From assembly GCF_008806385.1 (NCBI RefSeq), contig NZ_VZZK01000013.1, positions 87,315 through 151,314 on the forward strand: a DNA stretch of 64,000 nt, in the 5' to 3' direction. Position numbers and translations under genes: made by a program. Of the stretch, positions 62,001 to 64,000 are shown piece by piece. The notes beneath the pieces were generated by a model. That model was not told the DNA's origin and did no database searches. It worked only from the letters and a program-made list of their open reading frames with translations. Every line of letters begins with the position of its first letter. Position 1 is the first letter of the stretch. The DNA is from Methylobacterium soli (lineage in GTDB: Bacteria; Pseudomonadota; Alphaproteobacteria; Rhizobiales; Beijerinckiaceae).

Positions 62001-62886
62001 CAATCCGGGCACGGGAACGGGTGGGACCAATCCCGGCACGGGCACCACCGACCCGGGCACCGGCGGCAACGATCCGGATCCCGGCACGGGCGGCGCCGGC
62101 GGCAGCGCGGGCGAGCCGGAGAACAGGGGCCATTTCGGCAGCCTGAGCCACGGCACCGACAGCGCGGGCGGTCAGGTCTACGCCCTCTACGACGCGGTGT
62201 TCGACCGCGCCTCGGATGCGGCCGGGCAGTCCCACTGGACCGGCGCCATCGAGACCGGGATGTCCCTGCGCGATCTCGCGGAGGTCCTGCTCTCCTCGGT
62301 CGAAGGGCAAGGGCATCACGGGGGCACCGACAACAGGGCCTTCGTGGAATCCCTCTACCGGACGGCCCTGCACCGGGAGGGCGATGCGGACGGTGTCGCC
62401 CAATGGGTGGATGCCCTCGATCACGGCGCCGCTCGCGGGGAGGTCGCGCTCGGCTTCGCCCTGTCGCCGGAGAACCTTGCGGAGCTTCGGGACGCGTTCG
62501 AGCAGGGCGTGTTCACGCCCGACCCCGAAGCCGGTGCGGTCGCGCGGCTCTATTACGGGCTGCTCGACCGAGCCCCCGACCAGGGCGGTCTCGACAGCTT
62601 CCACGATGCCGTCGAGCGCGGGATGGGGCTGGAGGCGGTCGCGAGAGCCGTCGTCGAGTCGCCGGAATATGCGGCGAAGTTCGGAGCGCTCGACGACGCC
62701 GCCTTCCTGGAAAACCTCTACGAAGGCGCCCTCGGCCGCGCCCCGGACGCCACCGGCGCGCAAGCCTGGCTCGGCGCCCTCGGCCAGGGCAGTTCGCGGG
62801 CCGAGGTGGCCGTCGGCGTCACGCAGAGCTCGGAAGCCCAGCAGCACCTGCTGCCGCTGATCGAGACGGGTTGGCACCTCGTCTGA
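53074..62886 (+). CDS. Giant RTX protein with two animal-type haem peroxidase domains
   Basis: A 3270-residue protein. Peroxidase domain 1 covers residues about 40-1080, with distal Asp387-His388 (GQFFDHGLD) and proximal His750 (YRFGHSM); an Ala-rich helical insertion occupies about 155-345. RTX-like GGxGxDxx repeats follow at 1100-1230, with further copies near 1400 and 1952-2016. A MAM/lectin-like beta domain (1575-1720) and cadherin-like domains (1730-1950) are in the middle. Peroxidase domain 2 spans 2205-2900 (His2324, Arg2532, His2613). A Gly/Thr/Asp/Pro linker (2905-3013) leads to DUF4214 repeats (3025-3270). There is no N-terminal signal peptide. With a type I transporter gene downstream, secretion as a surface or extracellular peroxidase is likely. 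Confidence 0.9.
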   Translation: MVAIVKHDLEFILKQIKIAEAHSAGTPLTQIRLDANGNLTADTTVPLAVPSTLSPYGLRTVDGSYNNLVTGRDQWGAADNPFPRITDPVYRNESDDSIVFGAGSPGQVVFTDGNYGAMGTPTPQSMGLDGGTVVDADPRIISNLIVDQTLNNPAAIYAALTYGGLSGAALNAALVEIRAAKVALNAADATAKPASAEVTALNKALQEATATAQAAASAATAAGQKAQTDTAAHTAALAEITLAEEALSDAQAALDDLDADAAPAAEIEAATKAVDDAKDLLTTVTNAETALKAIADASQTASAAATLAATNAGVLKDAANQALATAVTASGTATAAVTTAQAALDVVLDKHGVVMNGESVVIPNVSPDEGLSAPYNSWFTLFGQFFDHGLDLVKKGNNGTIYIPLQPDDPLYDPASPHTNFMVLTRTPTDAVNLTTPWVDQNQTYTSHSSHQLFLREYVLVEGKPMATGKLLQGDRGLATWADVKDQARMMLGIDLTDADVTNIPLFVMDEYGEFVRGTNGFPQMVKSLGADGKFGGGDDVFAEGNPASPISTAGAVRTNHAFLDDIAHAAVPVVVNGLLQQDGDTAVGYKNADGTAGPMNSRGTQTAYDNELLDAHYITGDGRGNENIGLSAVHHVFHSEHNHMVEQVKDLAIASGDLAFLNEWLRVDVGAVPTAPEAIAALKDSANWDGERLFQAARFTTEMQYQHLVFEEFARKVQPDVDVFVFNPSVDINPAIFAEFAHVVYRFGHSMLRETVDRTDGDGKTDNIDLFDAFLNPLAFGSETVSHEVAAGAIVRGMTAQVGNEIDEFVTHVLRNQLVGIPLDLAALNIARGRDTGIPSLNAARAQFKEAANGDSQLDPYASWTDFALNLKNPASIVNFIAAYGTHKTITDRVPNTATTDPNDTREKSVEEKRDAAIKLVFGDAGLEETDRQAFLNGTGAYAANLGGLNEVDLWVGGMAEKKMAFGGMLGSTFSFIFELQLENLQNADRFYYLSRVQGLNFLNELENNSFAKIVLSNTDLGEAGYALPGDIFSVPDHVLYVDKAEQTKFGYVDPVHDDHYLEAISKLVERVDANNDGKAEYIRYNGLDHVLIQGTDAGETIIAGGGDDSVWGRGGNDRIEAGYGVDKIHGGAGDDIITNSGTDIGEVDMLHGEEGNDVIHAGSGLALVFGNQGHDFIITGPDGKEAFGGTGNDFILGGEGGDFLLGNEGDDWLEGGNGFDTIAGDNSELLFNSTIIGHDVMFAGQNEQDFDAESGDDIMVQGESVMRNEGMFGFDWAIHKGNTEAADSDLNRPIFTTDEEDILRDRFDAVEALSGWAHDDTLKGDDRGDIPAAGEAEGAPVLAGAENTMVRHELSQAGINRIDGLRALLGNWAAAAPTGAGIDLEAIIAFDDGNILLGGGGSDVIEGRGGNDLIDGDRWLNVRIRISDDGTTYSADGMSRKVYLEGDLVQGVVKPGAVAQFGGKTLDALMLEGQINPGDLSIVREIVRDSGAGDIDTAVFWDVRANYTIARSNDGAILVSHTGFDPANVPAGVTARVSDGVDKLRNIERLSFADGVVELSPPDLKLNAFDPGGTVADNFNTQSYANSTGTRAWGGNWVETGDDDSATAATGQIRIIGNALVFDAGNGANIQRAVNLGGVATARLSYSADPNALDAGEAVRVFFSADGVNFALLDTITGNNAANRTFDLSGPFSANAAIRFEATGIDAANESVAIDNLSIDVTVPAAQPSTDHETTFTEDGAAVAIASLPSITDDAPQMASARIVLTNAQAGDVLGIGSLAGTGITSNTTAAAGQIVLTLTGLASPSVYQRVIQSITFNNTSENPSIADRIIEVTVNDGFVDSNVATTTVNVIAVNDAPSVGADRIVTNLVNTAFTLPDWVFLNNDSDAENAPISVTGVGGTNGLTAARASGLVTITDTGTAGGSFTYTVSDGQASANGTVTVVRDTTNAIDGGNASDILVGDGASSTFDAGGGNDLVFAGGGNDTILWNVNTLLGFELSNDGRDFVDGGAGTLDRFVVTGSNAAETFLVYARAAALAAGITGLKADTEIVITRMVGGTVSVIAELDNVEEITINTAGGNDIVRAIGNFDPTSLNFNTITINGNAGDETVDISKLTSDHRIVFRSHGGHDTVLGALRPADVIELAPGLTAADYGSVTSGNGQTTLTSGDRSITFASTGVPVIREATIDPDDGTGSGDGGTGHQPGPFALTASDLAGLKNLVNGRPAHAGDDDTKEAAGIRDLEGTGNNVKHPNWGSADQPFIRLTEAHYGERDTDGNRAVNPLYAGLDARTISNILGAQEADLPQSEKDANIFFMAFGQYFDHGLDFLGKGGNGSIVIGQPGSGRAPGTDNPADLTRGTVSGYENGIPQHLNKTSPFVDQNQAYGSTELVCQFLRESDGARGFGSHLLAGGTDPSDPGFKLLPTLRELIQHHWDADTIFHAANLPGGAISFRAYYSAYALPSGATGSLFDEETGAYDPDVLNGLVSNFMGSSHALLLDTNPYMNLLDHYVAGDGRANENVSLTAMHTIWARNHNFHVENLEAAGFTGSGEELFQAAKMLNEAEYQRVVFDEFADMLIGGIKGTGSHGHAGYNENADARISHEFASAVYRVGHSLIGQTLTVLDADGKPKDVPLFDAFLNPTNDPGAFAVALPPGYVPQPGYEQLGASAILGGIAGQQAEAVDFNIVDAVRNDLVRINADLFAFNVARGRDIGLGTLNQVRMDLAKSQDPYIKDAVGFSGTGGMSAYASWADFQTRNGLSNTVIAQFKQAYPDLVLRSAAEIDAFKAANPDITLHAGENGTKIVHGIDRVDLWVGGLAEKHINDGLVGQTFWVVLHEQFDRLQEGDRFYYLDRFDNFDFYEKFLDGQEFSEIIARNTSLQNLPEHIFKASDEDGTVVIGNPGNGSTDPGTDPGTDPGTDPGTDPGTDPGTDPGTGSGDPGTGNPGTGTGNPGTGTGNPGTGNPGTGTGNPGTGTGTNPGTGTGGTNPGTGTTDPGTGGNDPDPGTGGAGGSAGEPENRGHFGSLSHGTDSAGGQVYALYDAVFDRASDAAGQSHWTGAIETGMSLRDLAEVLLSSVEGQGHHGGTDNRAFVESLYRTALHREGDADGVAQWVDALDHGAARGEVALGFALSPENLAELRDAFEQGVFTPDPEAGAVARLYYGLLDRAPDQGGLDSFHDAVERGMGLEAVARAVVESPEYAAKFGALDDAAFLENLYEGALGRAPDATGAQAWLGALGQGSSRAEVAVGVTQSSEAQQHLLPLIETGWHLV
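61786..62115 (+). repeat. Low-complexity repeat encoding a GTDPGT/GTGNPGT linker
   Basis: Tandem 12-base units encode six consecutive Asp-Pro-Gly-Thr blocks, then variable GTGNPGT blocks. The repeat is inside the giant peroxidase gene between the second peroxidase domain and the DUF4214 repeats. It is a likely site of copy-number variation. Confidence 0.85.
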
Positions 62887-62920
62887 GGCGTCAGGCCGCG
62901 GCGCAGGCCGCGGCCCCCAT

Positions 62921-62952
62921 CGAGGGGCGAGCGGGAGACCGCCCGCCCCTCG
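62921..62952. terminator. Hairpin after the giant peroxidase gene
   Basis: An outer stem CGAGGGGCG/CGCCCCTCG and inner stem GCGG/CCGC with a GAGA loop form a long hairpin 34 bases after the stop. No T tract follows. Confidence 0.6.
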
Positions 62953-63005
62953 GCGCGTCGAGCTGCGAAGCGGGTTGGCGACCCGTCCGGACAGGTCGAC
63001 GGACC

Positions 63006-63692
63006 ATGGATGGATCATGCACGATGTCCAGCCGGCAGCGCGTCACCCTGATCGCCAGCGGCGAGGCCGCCTACCGCGCGTATCTCGTCGACCTCGTGAG
63101 GGCCGAGTGCGCGGTCACCGAGGTGATTGCGGCGGCGTCCTTCGGTCAGGCGCTCGCGACGCTGAGCGCCCGAGCCGACATCGCGCTGGCCGATATCGCG
63201 CTGGCCGCCTTGGATCTCGCCGCCCCGATGGCGCGTCACGCCCGGGATCTTCGCCGCCTCAGGACCGGCTTCCCCAACATGCGCCTCGTCATCCTGGCAG
63301 CCTCCGACGACCGCGTGGAGATCCTGGCCGCGCTACGGGCCGGCGCCCACGCCTATATTCCGAAAGCGCTCGGCGCCGCCGCGATCGGCGAGGCGCTCCG
63401 GGCGGTGGCGCAGGGCGACATCTTCGTGCCGGCCGCTCTGTCGGCGCTGCCGCGGAACGCCGCCGAACCCGCGAGCGGCGGCGCGTCGCCGTCCCGCCGG
63501 CCGGCGGAGCTGACGCCCCGGCAGAAGGATGTCTTCCTGCTGATGCAGCGCGGCCTGCGGAACAAGGAGATCGCGCGCGCGCTCAATCTGAGCGAGAACA
63601 CGATCAAGGTTCATGCCTACGCGCTCTTCCGCAGGATCGGCATCAGCCGGCGCAAGGAGCTGGTCGCGGCGCTCCTGGCGGTCAAGCATTAG
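63006..63692 (+). CDS. LuxR-type regulator with degenerate receiver domain
   Basis: A 228-residue protein. The C-terminal helix-turn-helix (ELTPRQKDVFLLMQRGLRNKEIARALNLSENTIKVH) is a classic GerE/LuxR domain. The N-terminal 125 residues fold like a receiver, ending LRAGAHAYIPKALGAAAIGEALRAVAQGD, but the acidic pair is missing (LIASGEAA) and no clear phosphoacceptor Asp is in place. It may therefore respond to something other than phosphorylation. Lying between the giant peroxidase gene and the transporter gene, it is a candidate regulator of both. ATG 63024 is an alternative start. Confidence 0.8.
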   Translation: MDGSCTMSSRQRVTLIASGEAAYRAYLVDLVRAECAVTEVIAAASFGQALATLSARADIALADIALAALDLAAPMARHARDLRRLRTGFPNMRLVILAASDDRVEILAALRAGAHAYIPKALGAAAIGEALRAVAQGDIFVPAALSALPRNAAEPASGGASPSRRPAELTPRQKDVFLLMQRGLRNKEIARALNLSENTIKVHAYALFRRIGISRRKELVAALLAVKH

Positions 63693-63694
63693 AT

Positions 63695-63719
63695 CCCGGT
63701 CAGTCGCCGCGCGACCGGG
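63695..63719. terminator. Hairpin after the LuxR-type gene
   Basis: CCCGGTC and GACCGGG form a seven-base stem starting three bases after the stop codon, with an 11-base loop. No T tract is present. Confidence 0.4.
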
Positions 63720-63886
63720 CGCGCCGCCCGGACGAGATTCCTGCGGGCGGATTCTCGAAAATCCGCCGCGTCGTCGGCCGGAATCTGTTCCGCGCCCACG
63801 GAACTAATCCCCGAGACTAGTCCGGAAGCCTGATGGATTTGTGCAGTAAGCCTCGAATACACTCGGGTTGAACGGAGGAGCGGATC

Positions 63887-64000
63887 ATGTCGGGGCAGCA
63901 GGGCACACGGGAGATCGCGATGGCCTTGGGCCGCTGCCGCACGGCGTTTTTGGGCGTTGCGGCGATGAGCGGGTTGGTGAACGTGCTCTACCTGACGGGC
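63887..64000 (+). CDS. N-terminus of a probable type I secretion ABC transporter (partial)
   Basis: The first 38 codons of a gene that runs off the window. GGAGGAG six bases before the ATG is a strong ribosome binding site. The peptide contains ALGRCRTAFLGVAAMSGLVN followed by VLYLTG, which resembles the first membrane helix of PrtD/HlyB-type permease-ATPases (usually followed by a ML-x-VYDRV motif). If correct, it would export the RTX protein encoded upstream. Only the N-terminus is visible, so the assignment is tentative. Confidence 0.6.
   Translation, partial: MSGQQGTREIAMALGRCRTAFLGVAAMSGLVNVLYLTG

Noticed and set aside
61786..62115. Possible CRISPR-like repeat array
   Set aside because: Units are contiguous without unique spacers and are translated as a Gly/Thr/Asp/Pro linker.
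59425..63018. A 1197-codon minus-strand open frame
   Set aside because: Same reason: antisense to the second peroxidase domain and DUF4214 region, with low-complexity translation.
1..64000. Insertion sequences, prophage or integrative element
   Set aside because: No transposase, integrase or long terminal repeat was seen; the only degraded gene is the ABC ATPase remnant.

Overview
The window (about 70% GC) comes from a methylotrophic alphaproteobacterium, most likely Methylobacterium or Methylorubrum. The main evidence is a complete methanol oxidation cluster, mxaFJGIRSACKLDEHB, on the minus strand (51354 down to 39015), in the order known from Methylorubrum extorquens AM1. MxaF and MxaI have the same mature landmarks as the AM1 enzyme (vicinal Cys103-Cys104, 74-residue small subunit). 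An Ala, not an Asp, two residues after the catalytic Asp marks MxaF as the calcium-type enzyme rather than lanthanide-type XoxF.

Layout. (1) 50-5196: a plus-strand acyl-CoA catabolic operon (thiolase, SDR, APH-like phosphotransferase, small DUF6285 protein, acyl-CoA synthetase) resembling the levulinate/4-hydroxyacid lva pathway. (2) 5200-6016: remnant of an oligopeptide-transporter ATPase beside an HpxZ-like gene. (3) 6166-17835: surface polysaccharide locus with GH5 hydrolase, polysaccharide deacetylase, two CelD/FemAB-like acyltransferases, three glycosyltransferases, a Wzx-type flippase and a JmjC/cupin-like protein. (4) 18063-27314: mixed stress and catabolic genes, including DUF892/DUF2171, pcaD with a BKACE enzyme, a nitric-oxide defence module (nsrR, hmp, PAS protein) with two NsrR-type operators, a receiver protein under a CtrA-type site, a transglutaminase-like protein and several small conserved hypotheticals. 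(5) 27439-33476: DnaQ-like exonuclease, ABC-F ATPase, and a polyprenyl-phosphate glycosyltransferase, methyltransferase and GT-C-like membrane protein group. (6) 33749-37023: an ECF42 sigma factor with its DGPF/YCII partner, then VOC and SRPBCC proteins. (7) 37161-39003: small hypotheticals. (8) 39015-51354: the mxa cluster. (9) 51716-52582: a divergent trypsin-like protease. (10) 53074-64000: a 3270-residue secreted-type protein with two animal-haem-peroxidase domains, RTX-like repeats, cadherin-like domains and C-terminal DUF4214 repeats, followed by a LuxR-type regulator with a degenerate receiver and the first 38 codons of a probable type I secretion ABC transporter.

The mxa genes supply the periplasmic methanol dehydrogenase (MxaF, MxaI), its electron acceptor cytochrome cL (MxaG), accessory factors (MxaJ, MxaD), the calcium insertion machinery (MxaRSACKL) and a response regulator (MxaB). 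The most unusual locus is the giant double peroxidase. Its two domains keep complementary sets of catalytic residues, the first carries an Ala-rich helical insertion, and its export route seems to be encoded just downstream. No tRNA, rRNA, CRISPR array or intact mobile element was recognised.
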